A DNA stretch of 64,000 nucleotides, from assembly GCA_949987705.1 (NCBI GenBank), contig OX465281.1:174048516-174112515 (forward strand), written 5' to 3'. The translations under genes were made by a program, and so were the position numbers. The stretch comes from Thereva unica. Its lineage: Eukaryota; Arthropoda; Insecta; Diptera; Therevidae. Under the pieces are notes generated by a model. It had not been told where the DNA came from and did no database searches. It saw only the letters and a program-made list of their open reading frames with translations. Shown piece after piece: positions 1-11,202 of the stretch (position 1 is the stretch's first letter; each line of letters starts with the position of its first letter).

Positions 1-655
1 AATCAGAAAGCTTGGAGTGTTTCCTATGAATAATTTTTATGCTCCGGCCTTTACTTTCGAAGTTATAAGCAATTTAAATGTGAGCCAAATGAACTTACAG
101 ACCTCGTTGAGGGCTCATTTTGTAGATAATTTTATTCTCCAACACCTTGCCAGTGATCATTTTCAGTTATCATTGCATGGAAACTAGTTATTTAGTATAA
201 ACGACCTCTACCACTTTTTCAAGATGGCGGCTTACCCCAACACACTGCGACCCCACAAACTTGGTTTTAACTTTGTCAGATGTACCCGAACAAATTAAAA
301 AAAAATTTTTGTTCATCATGAAATGCAATTTCATTTACTAATTGCACTAGACTATATATTATGAAATTATTATTAAAAATATAGCTGTAGAAAATACTTT
401 TCTTATTCACGTTTCCTTTCACACTTTTCTGCACTTATATGTTTAATAATAATTGCATAATCAATTAATTAATGACTTTAAAATTACTTTTAATTAAATA
501 TTCAGCGTATTTTTCCTTAATAAACACGAAAAAACACCGCGAAAGTAAAATAAATTGATCACCTTAACAATTAACACACTTATAACACACCAAATCACTA
601 ATATTTATTTTTTATTCACTAAAGAACTAATCACTGATAACACGGTGCAACACTG
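1..655. other. AT-rich left flank with half of a foldback repeat
   Basis: No coding region is recognised. The first ~34 bases recur almost unchanged at about 38,865-38,897, so they belong to a dispersed repeat. Bases about 520-655 resemble the right arm of the foldback element at 17,045-17,715; for example both read roughly 'atcaccttaacaattaa' followed by an 'aatcactg..taa' end. This strip also pairs loosely with about 2,950-3,010 in inverted orientation, so the long-TIR element that follows may have a diverged outer rim on both sides. Confidence 0.4.
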
Positions 656-2949
656 AAAATACACCCGACAAGTTACATAGTGTAGGCTGTTTATATGGTT
701 GAATGATGCATAAAAATATTTTTGTTATATTTTTTGTACCCTCCAAATTTTATTTATTAACAAAAAACCGTTTTTACAAACTTTCCGCGGTAATCTATGA
801 ATATCTCAGTCGTTTTTCTAACGATTTTTAATATGTTATATGTTTTGGAAAGAGCGTTGTCAGACCTTTCAAATGATGTATGTCAATCTATTGTTTAAAC
901 AAATAAAGTCTAAGTTTTTATTACATAAGCCTTGAAAAAGTGATTTTTTTCTCAATTTTTTTAACTTTATCCGTTTTTTATTGTATAATGGAACAAAAGA
1001 ATTAATAAAGTCAGGTTATATTCTGAAAGAAAATTTGTTCACGAACAAATTGGTGTATTGCTTTATTGAATTGGACCAAAACTGCGGAATCTATGCTATT
1101 TTTTCGTAACTAGAAAATATGGCCTATCATGTGTATAGCAGTGTGTATAATGAATTTATCTCAAATTTTTATTTAAATTTAAAAAATTGGGATAAAGTTT
1201 TTCTGATTTTGAGTAGAAACAACAATTAGTCCTTTTTTTATAAGATTTTTTATTTTTTTTCTTACATGTAAGACTTTTATTAGAAATGTTTACGCGACCT
1301 TCGTCGTTTCAGAGAAGAATCGCTCGTCTCGCGTTTGAGCGACCAGCAGTAATCTGCTAACATATGTATTTGGTTTTTTCCGTGAAAACGCTGTTCAATC
1401 GACGCCATTTCTTGATGAAACATTTCGCCTTGTTCATCACTGAATTTCCCGAGGTCCTCCGGAAAGAAGGCCAAATGTGAATGCAAGAAGTGAATTTTGA
1501 TGGACATTCTGCATCCCATGTCTCCGTAGGCTTGTAAAAATTCATTCCTTCCTTTTTATGTTCTTCATGCGAAAGTCGGGTTTTTCTCAAGTGTGTTTTT
1601 TGTGAATATTGTCAGTTAAGGATGTGTGACAAACGCAATAAGTTCTGCTACGTTTGTGGTTTATTTGTGGATAAGCAACATCGCCGTGAATTTAAGAGAA
1701 ATAGTACCGTGGTTGAAGCGTACAATCTTCACTTTGAGCGTAATTATAGTGAGAGTCGTTGGTATGAACCGGAATTTATATGTTCGACGTGCTCTTTAGC
1801 ACTAAAAAAGTGGAAATCTAGTCAAAGTTATCAAGATGGTCTGCCATTTTCAAGTCCAATGGTTTGGCATCATCAAGTCATCCACAGACCACAAGACTGC
1901 TACTTTTGCGAAACAAACCTCCAAGGTCAGCGCTTCAAAACGCGTAACAGTATACAGTATCCCGATGTGCTTACTGCTACAAAACATGGATTAGTTTTAT
2001 TTCTCTCTGTGATAACTTTTTGGGCAAAACAAGAAGTGACGACTACGTCGCCATCGTGAATGAATTTTTACAAGCCTACGGAGACATGGGATGCAGAATG
2101 TCCATCAAAATTCACTTCTTGCATTCACATTTGGCCTTCTTTCCGGAGGACCTCGGGAAATTCAGTGATGAACAAGGCGAAAGGTTTCATCAAGAAATGG
2201 CGTCGATTGAACAGCGTTTTCACGGAAAAAACCAAATACATATGTTAGCAGATTACTGCTGGTCGCTCAAACGCGAGACGAGCGATTCTTCTCTGAAACG
2301 ACGAAGGTCGCGTAAACATTTCTAATAAAAGTCTTACATGTAAGAAAAAAAATAAAAAATCTTATAAAAAAAGGACTAATTGTTGTTTCTACTCAAAATC
2401 AGAAAAACTTTATCCCAATTTTTTAAATTTAAATAAAAATTTGAGATAAATTCATTATACACACTGCTATACACATGATAGGCCATATTTTCTAGTTACG
2501 AAAAAATAGCATAGATTCCGCAGTTTTGGTCCAATTCAATAAAGCAATACACCAATTTGTTCGTGAACAAATTTTCTTTCAGAATATAACCTGACTTCAT
2601 TAATTCTTTTGTTCCATTATACAATAAAAAACGGATAAAGTTAAAAAAATTGAGAAAAAAATCACTTTTTCAAGGCTTATGTAATAAAAACTTAGACTTT
2701 ATTTGTTTAAACAATAGATTGACATACATCATTTGAAAGGTCTGACAACGCTCTTTCCAAAACATATAACATATTAAAAATCGTTAGAAAAACGACTGAG
2801 ATATTCATAGATTACCGCGGAAAGTTTGTAAAAACGGTTTTTTGTTAATAAATAAAATTTGGAGGGTACAAAAAATATAACAAAAATATTTTTATGCATC
2901 ATTCAACCATATAAACAGCCTACACTATGTAACTTGTCGGGTGTATTTT
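656..2949. mobile_element. Long-TIR foldback element 1 (892-bp arms)
   Basis: Bases 656-1547 are the inverted complement of 2058-2949. The two arms have identical length (892 bp) and only scattered mismatches by eye. The 510-bp centre and the inner right arm hold a protein remnant. The outer tip reads AAAATACACCCGACAAG on the left and its complement on the right. No clean target duplication was found. A loosely matching inverted rim continues outward for about 60 bp on each side. The near identity of the arms suggests a recent origin or arm-to-arm gene conversion. The superfamily is not recognised. Confidence 0.85.
1622..2325 (+). pseudogene. Orphan transposase-like protein, internally deleted and frameshifted
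   Basis: The first part (1622-2059) is cysteine-rich: CYVCG near residue 9, CSTC near residue 56 and CYFC near residue 93, suggesting zinc-binding pairs. The second part, in another frame (about 2040-2325), carries the run HFLHSHLAFFPEDLG, then SDEQGERFHQE and LADYCWSLKRE, and ends in a basic RRRSRKHF tail. I recognise both halves as the two ends of one arthropod-wide multicopy protein family whose members are roughly 500 residues long. The middle is therefore deleted here and the junction is frameshifted. The C-terminal codons lie inside the right inverted arm, so an inverted copy of them sits in the left arm at 1280-1547. Function is unknown to me. Its place between long TIRs suggests a transposase, which is inference. 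Confidence 0.6.
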
Positions 2950-3379
2950 ATTTTTTTTTTTTTGTAGCACAGTGTAATCCATGTATAGTTTAAAGTAATA
3001 AATTACAATGTTTTTCCACTTTTTACCACAAAAATATTACCAAAACAATCCCGAGCCTATTCCGCGCCATATAAATTCTAACCAAATGTCAGATTTTTTG
3101 GACCGACTTCAGCTATGGTTGTATTAGTTCAAGAGAGAACTTCATGGCTTGAGAGGGTCTTGCTGCTGAGCAAAACTCAACGCATCCCAGTAGGACCGGT
3201 AAGCTTACAGAAGTACTGAATCAGCACTTACTGGTAAGGGGAAGGCCTTACCACACCCCTTACATAAGTGCTTATTTTTACACACGATGTCATAGGAGGT
3301 AAGGCCTTACTTTAGTACTTACCTTAGGGTACTTATAGAACTGCTCATCTGTAAGGGGTATAGTAAGGCAGCAAATGGA
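2950..3379. other. Spacer with a cluster of TAAGG/CCTTA motifs
   Basis: No gene is seen. Bases about 3,199-3,370 carry many copies of TAAGG or its complement CCTTA, including palindromes such as GTAAGGCCTTAC and related GTACTTAC/AAGTGCTTA words. The start (2,950-3,010) is a T-run followed by sequence that pairs loosely with the outer left flank of the preceding element. Confidence 0.4.
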
Positions 3380-3649
3380 ACATTGTATATACTTCGTGAA
3401 TTCAGCGAGACAAAGACAGATTCTTTCTTTAAGATAAAGTATGCAGAACAGAAAAGGAAAGAAAACTGAATCAGCTGTTTCCTTTCATAAATAAAAAAAA
3501 GGAGCAAATATGCACCAATACATTAAGTTTATTCCCATATAGACTCATAAAAGTTTAGCTGTTTAGTTGTATGCAAACGCGTATAAAAATGTTGCATTCT
3601 CTCTCTGATAGCCAAGCCAGATATCGTCATTTGAAGAACTTTTGCATAT
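3380..3649. repeat. Dispersed repeat R1, copy A, left part
   Basis: This piece aligns with about 16,135-16,410: shared words include 'agtatgcagaacagaaaagg' and 'acgcgtataaaaatgttgca'. The match breaks at CATAT (3645-3649) and resumes at 6017, because element 2 has inserted here. I recognise no protein or RNA in the repeat. Confidence 0.75.
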
Positions 3650-6016
3650 CGGTGATTCCATGTCAAACCGAACGCTTTTCGTTAAAAATAATAATTGATG
3701 ATTCCGATTTTTTTGAAATTTAGCAGGCATATTCTACACATGAAATAATGAAAAGTGTGTCTCGCGAAAAAAATTTGGGATTTTTTTTTTCAGAAGATAT
3801 AGGCGGTTGTAAGTTGCAAGAAATTTCAAAAAACGACGCTCGGCCGACCTTTCAAATTACTGTATCGTCGAAACCATTAGTCGTACAAAAAAATGAAACA
3901 GGTCGATTTTAAAGATATCGAGTCACTCTATGTAGTGGTATAAATATAATTTGAGTTTGGTGTTAATAAATTATTATTAATTTGTTTATAAAGTTTCATT
4001 ACCACTTTTCGTCTTCAACTCACCAACTTAAAATTTTGGAAAAAATAGCATCGTGTTCCCCTTTCAATTCTAAGGAAACAGTGAAAATTTGAAAGTGGAA
4101 CTCAACCGGGGTCACACTTAAAAAATTCTCTTTCTATCAATGTGTTACATTTTTCTCACTATTGATCTGATTCTCTGGCGCAAAAAAAATACTACTAGTT
4201 TTCTCTCTCTTACACGTACCAATTTAGCTTTAAATATTCCATTTTCAGCAATTTCCTTTTATATCCTTCCCTATATATACTTTTTCAGATCTGTTTAAGT
4301 GTTACACAAGATCAATAGTGTTATAGTGTTTAATATCGTAGTGTTACTGTTTTTTTTTTTTTTTTTCTGAAAATAATTATAACAATAATTAATAACGGGT
4401 ATTATTTTATCAGACTTCCTTATTTGCAACCTCACAGGAGAAAAAATGTCAACTCGTTACGATACGTGTTTTAATCCGTTTAAAAAACGTAATGACGAGA
4501 AAAACACCAATGAAGAATTTACGTCGAGTTACTTCGAAGCTGCAAAGAAAATTGAAAATTACGTTGCCCTCGTCAGAAAATTTGAAGATTTGTGGCGCAA
4601 GGCGAATGAAGACTAGGAAAATCCCTTCTTCTGATTCCGATAGTACTGAATCAAAGACGTCGGAAAATGTTGTTTCAGTGTTAAACCCTGGACCTAGTAC
4701 ACGCTGTGTTACAGATTCGCCTGTATCAAAAGCGATTTTGATTTGCGATTTTTCCGAAAATTATGCGTTTGTTCTACAGGATGCAATTCAAGGAGTCCAT
4801 TGGAATAATGACTAAGTAACGATACACCCTTTCGCAATTTATTATAAAGATAAGGGAAAAACACAATTTCTTAATTTCATAGCAATTTCAGATTGCTTCA
4901 AACATGATACAATAGCGGTCCACTTATTTCAGCGTGGTTTAACTACTTTTTTAAACAAAACATTGGGTTCTTTGCGAAAAATATTTTACTTTTCTGACGG
5001 AGCGATGAAAGAACAAAACAAAATTTCATAAATCTTTGTTATCACAAAGTTGATTTTGATGTAAGTGCAGAATGGCACTTTTTCGCTATGTCTCATGGAA
5101 AAGGACCTTGCGATGGTTAGGAGGTACGATTAAAAGATTAGCTGCAAAAGTCAGTTTGCATAATATAAATGACCCTATAAATACCCCGGCCAAATTTTTC
5201 ATGTGGGTTAACAAAAATATTATGAATATTAATACCGAATTCTTTCATCTACAGGACTATAGAACGGACGCTTAAGCACTTCAAACCCGTTTCGACAAAG
5301 CGAAGATGATTCGTGGCACTTTATTGTACCATTCATTTTTTCCACAAAAAATGGAAAAATTGAAGTAAAATTCACATCGTCAGCTACTACGTCGACTATG
5401 GTAAATTTGTGCAAAAATTACTTAATTCATTATTTTATGTGTTATTCATTTTCCGTTGCACCTAATAGTCCCTGTAAACGTTCTCTGCGTGTACGCGACG
5501 CGACATGTTACGCCGTAGTGCCGCGCGGTCGCATTCTTTTAAAGAATTTTTTAAGTGTGACCCCGTATGAGTTCCATTTTCAAATTTTCACTGTTTCCTT
5601 AGAATTGAAAGAGGAACACGATGATATTTTTTCCAAAATTTTAAGTTGGTGAGTTGAAGGCGAAAAGTGGTAATGAAACTTTATAAACAAATTAATAATA
5701 ATTTATTAACACCAAACTCAAATTTTATTTATACCACTACATAGAGTGACTCGATATCTTCAAAATCGACCGGTTTCATTTTTTTGTACGACTAATGGTT
5801 TCGACGATACAGTAATTTGAAAGGTCGGCCGAGCGTCGTTTTTTGAAATTTCTTGCAACTTACAACCGCCTATATCTTCTGAAAAAAAAATCCCAAATTT
5901 TTTTCGCGAGACACACTTTTCATTATTTCATGTGTAGAATATGCCTGCCAAATTTCAAAAAAATCGGAATCATCAATTGTGTGTTAAGCGTTCGGTTTGA
6001 CATGGAATGAATGATC
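3650..6016. mobile_element. Long-TIR element 2 with CATAT target duplication
   Basis: Bases about 3655-4128 are inverted relative to about 5544-6008, giving ~475-bp arms with a few indels. The element is flanked by CATAT at 3645-3649 and at 6017-6021. The paralogous repeat at about 16,410 reads straight through with a single CATAT, so it acts as an empty site and supports a true insertion of about 2.37 kb. The tips are CGGTGATTCCATG on the left and, on the opposite strand of the right end, GATCATTCATTCCATG. The centre encodes remnants of an orphan protein family. The superfamily is not recognised. Confidence 0.82.
4446..5560 (+). pseudogene. Orphan 'SENYAF' transposase-like protein, decayed
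   Basis: An ATG at 4446 starts a frame beginning MSTRYDTCFNPFKKR that stops at 4614-4616. A second frame carries LNPGPSTRC, then ICDFSENYAFVLQDAIQG and HWNND. Past a stop, the same reading continues with HPFAIYYKDKG, ISDCFKHDTIAV and FYFSDGA, and near 5,070 another frame gives WHFFAMSHGKGPCDG (out of frame) and RLAAKVSLHNINDP. I recognise this order of motifs as an arthropod-wide multicopy family with conserved acidic residues (CDFSENY, SDC.KHD, FSDGA). At least two stops and several frameshifts break it, so it cannot be functional. The position between long inverted repeats suggests a DDE-type transposase, which is inference. Confidence 0.65.
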
Positions 6017-6083
6017 CATATAGCTGTTCGCCTTCCACTCATTAACTATATGAAGATGAACGACTTGTTAATTTCTAGACTTT
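6017..6083. repeat. Dispersed repeat R1, copy A, right part
   Basis: This is the continuation of R1 after the element 2 insertion. It matches about 16,408-16,474 ('atagctgttcgcctt', 'gacttgttaattt'). Together the two parts make one copy. Confidence 0.75.
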
Positions 6084-6340
6084 GATAGAGACGGGCTAGC
6101 TGTAATTGGATGTATACACATAGGTCCATACTGAAGGAGTTATATTGATTAGCCAGGAGACAGATTTTATAGAAATAAAGAAATATTCATCTGAGCATTT
6201 TGTAAATAAGTCAAGAACATAAGTATAGTAATTTTAAATATAATATGGCGGTCACTACTGAATCGCTGAAGACATATAATAAACTAAAAAGCAGAAAAAA
6301 AATGCTTTTATAATTTTAAATGTAAAGTTTCGATTGCGCC

Positions 6341-6401
6341 AGCCACTATATGGAAAGGGCCCTCCTTCCGCAATGTAAAAAAGCGTGGGCGCTAGCCGGT
6401 G
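6341..6401 (+). pseudogene. Upstream scrap of the Helitron-type helicase
   Basis: The open reading here (ERALLPQCKKAWALAG) is in frame with the helicase piece that resumes at 7541, once the RTE insertion and one copy of its 11-bp target duplication are removed. The residues themselves do not match a motif I know. The assignment rests only on frame continuity. The preceding 6,084-6,340 is AT-rich and shows nothing. Confidence 0.35.
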
Positions 6402-7519
6402 AGTTTCAAAACTCAATTCAACACCTCTTCATAGACTTTAAAGCCGCCTATGATAGCATAGCCAGGGTAGAACTCTACAAAGCCATGAGAGAATTCGGCA
6501 TCCATAACAAACTGACAAGACTATGTAGGTTGACCATGATCAATGTGTCAAGCCAAGTAAAGGTATCCGGAACACTGTCCAGACCAATCAACATCTATAA
6601 TGGACTCCGACAAGGGGACGGTCTGGCCTGCCTCCTTTTCAACCTGGCGTTGGAGAAAGTGATCCGAGATTCGGGCGTGACATCAAGGGGTACAATCCTC
6701 CACAAGTCCACCCAATTACTGGCTTACGCAGACGACATTGACATCATTGGAAGAACAACAACAGCTGTACAAGAAGCTTTCACTCAGATTGAGCAAGCGG
6801 CAGGAAATCTGGGACTGCACATTAACGAAAGCAAAACGAAGTACATGGTGGCCTCGTCTGGAAGAACACCTAACATTGGTCCCACAATCAAGGTAGCGGA
6901 ACACGAGTTTGACGTGGTAAAATCATTTACCTACCTTGGGTCAATAGTAGCAGCCGACAATAGCATGGAACCAGAAATACGCGCACGACTGCTAAAAGCC
7001 AACAAAGCCTACTATAGTCTGTCAAGGCTCTTCAAATCCAAATATCTAACCATAACGTCTAAACTTTTACTATATAAGACGATGGTCTTACCCGTTCTCA
7101 CATATGCATCCGAAACGTGGGTGCTTAGCAAAAAGCACTCAAACCTCTTGGGCGTGTTTGAGAGGAAAATACTTCGGAGGATTGTTGGCCCCGTATGTGA
7201 GGAAGGACGATTCCGGAGACTCTACAATGACGAGATCTACGAGCGCTATCGCGACATAGATGTTGTGAAGAAAATAAAGCTCGGTAGGCTCCGGTGGGCA
7301 GGGCATCTAGCTCGTATGAGTGAAGATGAGCCTGCTCGTAAAGTTCTCTGCGGTAAGACCTATGGGGTGCGACAGCGAGGGAGGCCCAACCTTCGCTGGA
7401 AGGATGGCGTGGACCAGGACGCTCAGAGTTTAGGGATGCCAAACTGGATGACATCGGCTCAGAATCGGGACCGGTGGAGAGAACAGTTGCGCGAGGCCAG
7501 GACCGGATCCCGGTTGTAG
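6402..7519 (+). pseudogene. RTE reverse transcriptase, C-terminal half
   Basis: The frame is open to the stop at 7517-7519. It starts in the middle of the RT at FIDFKAAYDS, followed by GLRQGDGLACLLFN and the catalytic YADDIDIIGR box. Next come the thumb region and the RTE-typical C-terminus (ERKILRRIVG, GRLRWAGHLARM, GRPNLRWKDGV). The endonuclease and the first RT motifs are missing, so the copy is dead. An ATG upstream at 6350 lies in the helicase scrap, not in the element. It differs from copy 2 at one visible residue in the shared part (GIHNKL instead of GIPNKL). Confidence 0.9.
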
Positions 7520-7540
7520 AGCCGTTAAAGAAGAAGAAGA
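6402..7540 (+). mobile_element. 5'-truncated RTE-type non-LTR retrotransposon (RTE-A copy 1)
   Basis: The insertion is bounded by the 11-bp direct repeat GCTAGCCGGTG at 6391-6401 and 7541-7551. The 3' end is an (AAG)n tail. Only the last ~1.1 kb of the element is present, as is usual for incomplete target-primed reverse transcription. The protein is nearly identical to that of RTE-A copy 2 on the minus strand at 31-34.6 kb, which suggests recent activity. It landed inside the decayed helicase reading frame. Confidence 0.93.
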
Positions 7541-7685
7541 GCTAGCCGGTGTTAATGAAACAAGAATATATGTAGGTAAAGAGTGCCACGCTTTTTTACA
7601 TCGTCCACCAGGAGCCACCGTCATGACTTTTTTAATTAATCTCATACTGCCAAAATACGAGCAGATAAAAGGGTTACGGTAGCAG
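7541..7685 (+). pseudogene. Helitron-type helicase, Walker A segment
   Basis: The frame reads NETRIYVGKECHAFLH and then RPPGATVMTFLINLIL. In PIF1-like helicases of Helitrons this is the ATP-binding loop, of the type GPPGTGKTFLIN. Here GATGKT has become GATVMT, which needs one base change in each of two codons, so ATP binding would be lost. The segment is cut at 7685 by the Penelope-like insertion and resumes at 11,666-11,679 in the same frame (RVTVAG across the target site). Confidence 0.7.
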
Positions 7686-8407
7686 TATTAGTTGATGAGC
7701 TTTAGAAATCCATATAAATTTAGAAAATTAAATATAAATTTATTTTGTTTGTTGTTTATTGTTAGTTAACGTTTCGGCACTAACATTGGTGCCATCATCA
7801 GCTGCACAGAATTTTTTTCATTTATTAATATGCATGAATAATTTAAAATTACAAAATAATGCTTACTAAAACATAATGATTATAAATAAATATTATGAAT
7901 GAAGTGGACATAATCGTCTCTAACACAAGGACATAATCGTCTATAACAATTGAATCTATAGAATTAATTACCTTTTATTTAGAGTTTGTTTTCTTTTTAC
8001 TTCTTTTTCTTTTTTCCATGGTGTGGATCTCTACACAATTAGAACAACTAGACTTGTAAAAAAAAAACTTAGAAAAATGACATGTGCGATGGCCAATTTT
8101 TGATGTGGAGTGAAATCGATATGAAGGTAGTTCAAATTCATATTGGTGAAATTTAGAGAAATTTGGAAAATTTAAAATGGAGTCTGACATGAAGATGGCA
8201 TGGAATCGTAATAATAAACTTCTTAGAAAGATAAGATATGGCAACTTTGTATGTATGTTAATATGTTAAAATAAAAATCTCATTGGAAATTGGTGATAAA
8301 ATTGTTAATGTATTTAAGGTTATTTTTGTAGTCAGTGTGGTTGTTTACTGTAATGGTGGAATATTTTTTAATATAAAATGTTTCTTTAATAAGTCTATTG
8401 TCATATA
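7686..8407 (-). repeat. Inverted 3' copy of the Penelope-like element
   Basis: Read on the minus strand, 8407-8270 encodes the end of the GIY-YIG domain (KETFYIKKYSTITVNN and onward), followed by a UTR that matches 11,130-11,627 on the plus strand. It keeps about 150 bp between 'gactacaaaaat' and 'accttcatatcg' that the right copy has lost, so it derives from a less deleted relative. Confidence 0.8.
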
Positions 8408-8925
8408 CAGGGTGTCTCAGACCACCCGTACCACCCCATTATTTCGAAGAGTTTTGAAAAAAATGAAAACCAAAAAACACGTATCAAATATTTTTTCAAA
8501 CTCTATCTAGCCATACCAAAAACGCCCCCTACCGCCTTTAGGGGTAGGGGGTGCACCTTCAAAAACTTAGATGGAAACCCCCATTTTTTATTGCAAATTC
8601 GAAATCTTCATAAAAAAATATGAACATTTTGTCCCAAGCAATTTTTTACGATTCGCCATAGATGGCGCTGTAATCGGAGGAAAACGTTTTTATGACTTAT
8701 TTATTTCCGCCGATTACAGCGCCATCTAAGGCGAATCACAAACAATGGTAAGAATAAAATCTTCATATTTTTTCATGAAGAATCTAAATCTGCAATAAAA
8801 ATTAGGGGTTTTTCAAGTTAATAATAAAAATGGCTCTCTACCCCCTATTTATTTGGGGGAAGGGATGCAGAATTGAAAACAAAATAAAAACCCCTATTTT
8901 TTATTGCTGATTTAGATTCTTCAAC
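8408..8925. mobile_element. Foldback/MITE-like segment with a 30-bp hairpin
   Basis: The left tip reads TACAGGGTGTCTCAGACCAC, a style common at insect MITE ends. Around 8,650-8,740 a stem of about 30 bp pairs 'gattcgccatagatggcgct' with its complement. Farther out, 'ttattgcaaattcgaaatc' (~8,590) pairs with ~8,790, and a third copy of that word follows at ~8,900. No matching right tip was found, so the piece is probably truncated. Confidence 0.5.
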
Positions 8926-9099
8926 AAACTTTGTTCACAAACATTCCAACTGAAACTATTAAATTTAGAAATTAAAGATACTTATATGAATTTGAACAAC
9001 TTAAATTTGAACAACTTGATAATCGAATTTATGGAATTTTTCCTGTAGATATATATTATTATATTATTTATAAAAGTAACAAATTATATCATGACACAA

Positions 9100-11202
9100 A
9101 GACCAAAAACAGAATTAATATTGATAAAAAATTGGACATCTTGCGAAATCGGGCTATGAATAACAGCATTTTTGCTTTACTTAAAAACAAATATACCACA
9201 ACTGGATCGTAAATTTAACAGACTTAGATATCGATGAAAATATTCTTATGATTCTTGCTTTGGGTCCAAACTTCAACTACAAATCCAATAATTTACACCA
9301 TATTAAGCATTTAATTTTAGAAACTTATTCGAATTTATCCAGGACAATAGAAGTAACATTACTAACAAAGAAAATTTTAAGAACAAAATTTCCAAATATT
9401 TAGACTCAAGATTCAAATATCTAATAAAAGAAAGATTATCCTACCCCGAAATTGAATTACTTAAATGGATCAAAACTTCTGATCAATTTATCAAAGACCA
9501 TAAAGACATTTTTGTTATTACCAAATCTGATAAAGGCTCAAAAACTGTTATAATGTCTAAACTTGACTATGACAGGAAGGCCCTTGATATTTTAAGTGAA
9601 GAAAACACCTATATAAAACTTAATCGGAATCCTTTAAATGCATTAGACTACGAATGTAAAAAATTCTTGAAAGTCATTAATAAACCTGAATTGATTATCC
9701 ATAACGCATGAATTGGGAGAATGTATATGAACCCGAAGATCCACAAACCTAATATCTCATTACGTCAGATCACTTCCACCATAGATACACCAATCTATAA
9801 ATTATCAAAATTTCTCAACAATATTTTAAATACGGTCAATTCCTGTTATGAATACAATATCAAAAACTCATTCGAATTAGTCAAAGATGTTTCTGGGCTT
9901 AATATTCCTGATAATTACATTCTCGCGAGTTTTGACGTGGTAGCCTTATATCCTAGCACCCCCCAAAATTTAGCTATCGATTGCATAAGAGAAAGATGGA
10001 ACGACATTAAAGTTTTCTCAGATCTAAGTTATGAACATTTCATTAACGGCATAAAACTTTGTTTCAAAAATTCTGTATTCAGTTATAACAACACTATTTA
10101 TAAACAGACTGATGGCTCACCTATGGGCTCTAGTATTTCGAGTTCTTTAGCTGATATTATTTTACAAAAATTAGAAAAATAAGTCATTTCAGACCCCAAA
10201 CATGATGTCCTATACTACAAAAGATATGTCCACGATTGCCTTATAATAGCTCCCTTAAACTCTATATATTCGATCTTTAATTGCTTTAATTGTTTTCATC
10301 CAAGAATCAAATTTACTTTAGAACTAGAAAATAATAATCAAATAAATTTTCTAGATGTGACTCTTATTAATAAAAATAATCATATTAGCACTGACCGGTT
10401 CCAAAAACCTAGTGCAAGTGTCTCACCTACTACTCCTATACGAACGCCACTTACAAAATCAATGTAGTAAATGCCGGTTGACCGAGCCTTTTTATTATCA
10501 GACCAATCATTCCATTCAAAAAATTTCGATATAATCTATAATAAACTATTACAAAATTGTTACCCTTTCTCTTTCATTAAAAAATTTGTTAACGAAAGAT
10601 TATATAAGTTAAAGTTTAATAATAGAACACCTTCTAATAATGAAGACAATATTATCCCCGAATATGTATATATGCTAAAATTCCATATGACAAGCACACT
10701 AATCAAGGCCTCATAAAAATTCTTAATAATAGTAATATTAAAATCACAAACGGTCCTTCTTCTTCTATTAACAAACTTTATACAAAATTTAAAGATAACA
10801 TTCCTTCTAATGAAATAAAAAATGTTATATACATATTCCATCTATTGTGGATGTTGTGATAAAATTTATATAGGTGAAACTTCACAACCAATAAAAAAGA
10901 GAATATATCAGCATAAATACCATTGTAAAAACTTAAACCCTTATCATAGCGGTTTAACTAGACATACTTTAGAAACTGGACACAAATTCAAATTCGAAGA
11001 TTTCAAAATTTTAGATTTAGACGCTATATATGACAATAGACTTATTAAAGAAACATTTTATATTAAAAAATATTCCACCATTACAGTAAACAACCACACT
11101 GACTACAAAAATATCTACCTTCATATCGATTTCACTCCACATCAAAAATTGGCCATTGCACATGTCATTTTTCTAAGTTTTTTTTTCTTTTTACAAGTCT
11201 AG
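9100..11202 (+). pseudogene. Penelope-like RT plus GIY-YIG endonuclease, decayed
   Basis: Stops and frameshifts divide the gene. About 9,400-9,710 gives ITKSDKGSKTVIMSKLDYD and LKVINKPELI. Then 9,721-10,182 gives MYMNPKIHKPN, the first catalytic motif SFDVVALYPS, and DGSPMGSSISSSLADI. Past a stop the second catalytic box reads KRYVHDCLII, where Penelope elements have YVDD, so one catalytic aspartate is lost. Bases 10,471-10,716 hold the thumb region. Bases 10,822-11,202 hold the endonuclease: YSIYCGCCDKIYIGETSQ, then IKKRIYQHK, HTLETGHKF and KETFYI. The protein would copy its RNA from a nick. This copy cannot function. Confidence 0.85.

Noticed and set aside
6350..6401. The ATG at 6350 as a genuine start for the RTE protein
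   Set aside because: The target duplication at 6391-6401 shows that the RTE begins after it; the upstream codons belong to the helicase scrap.
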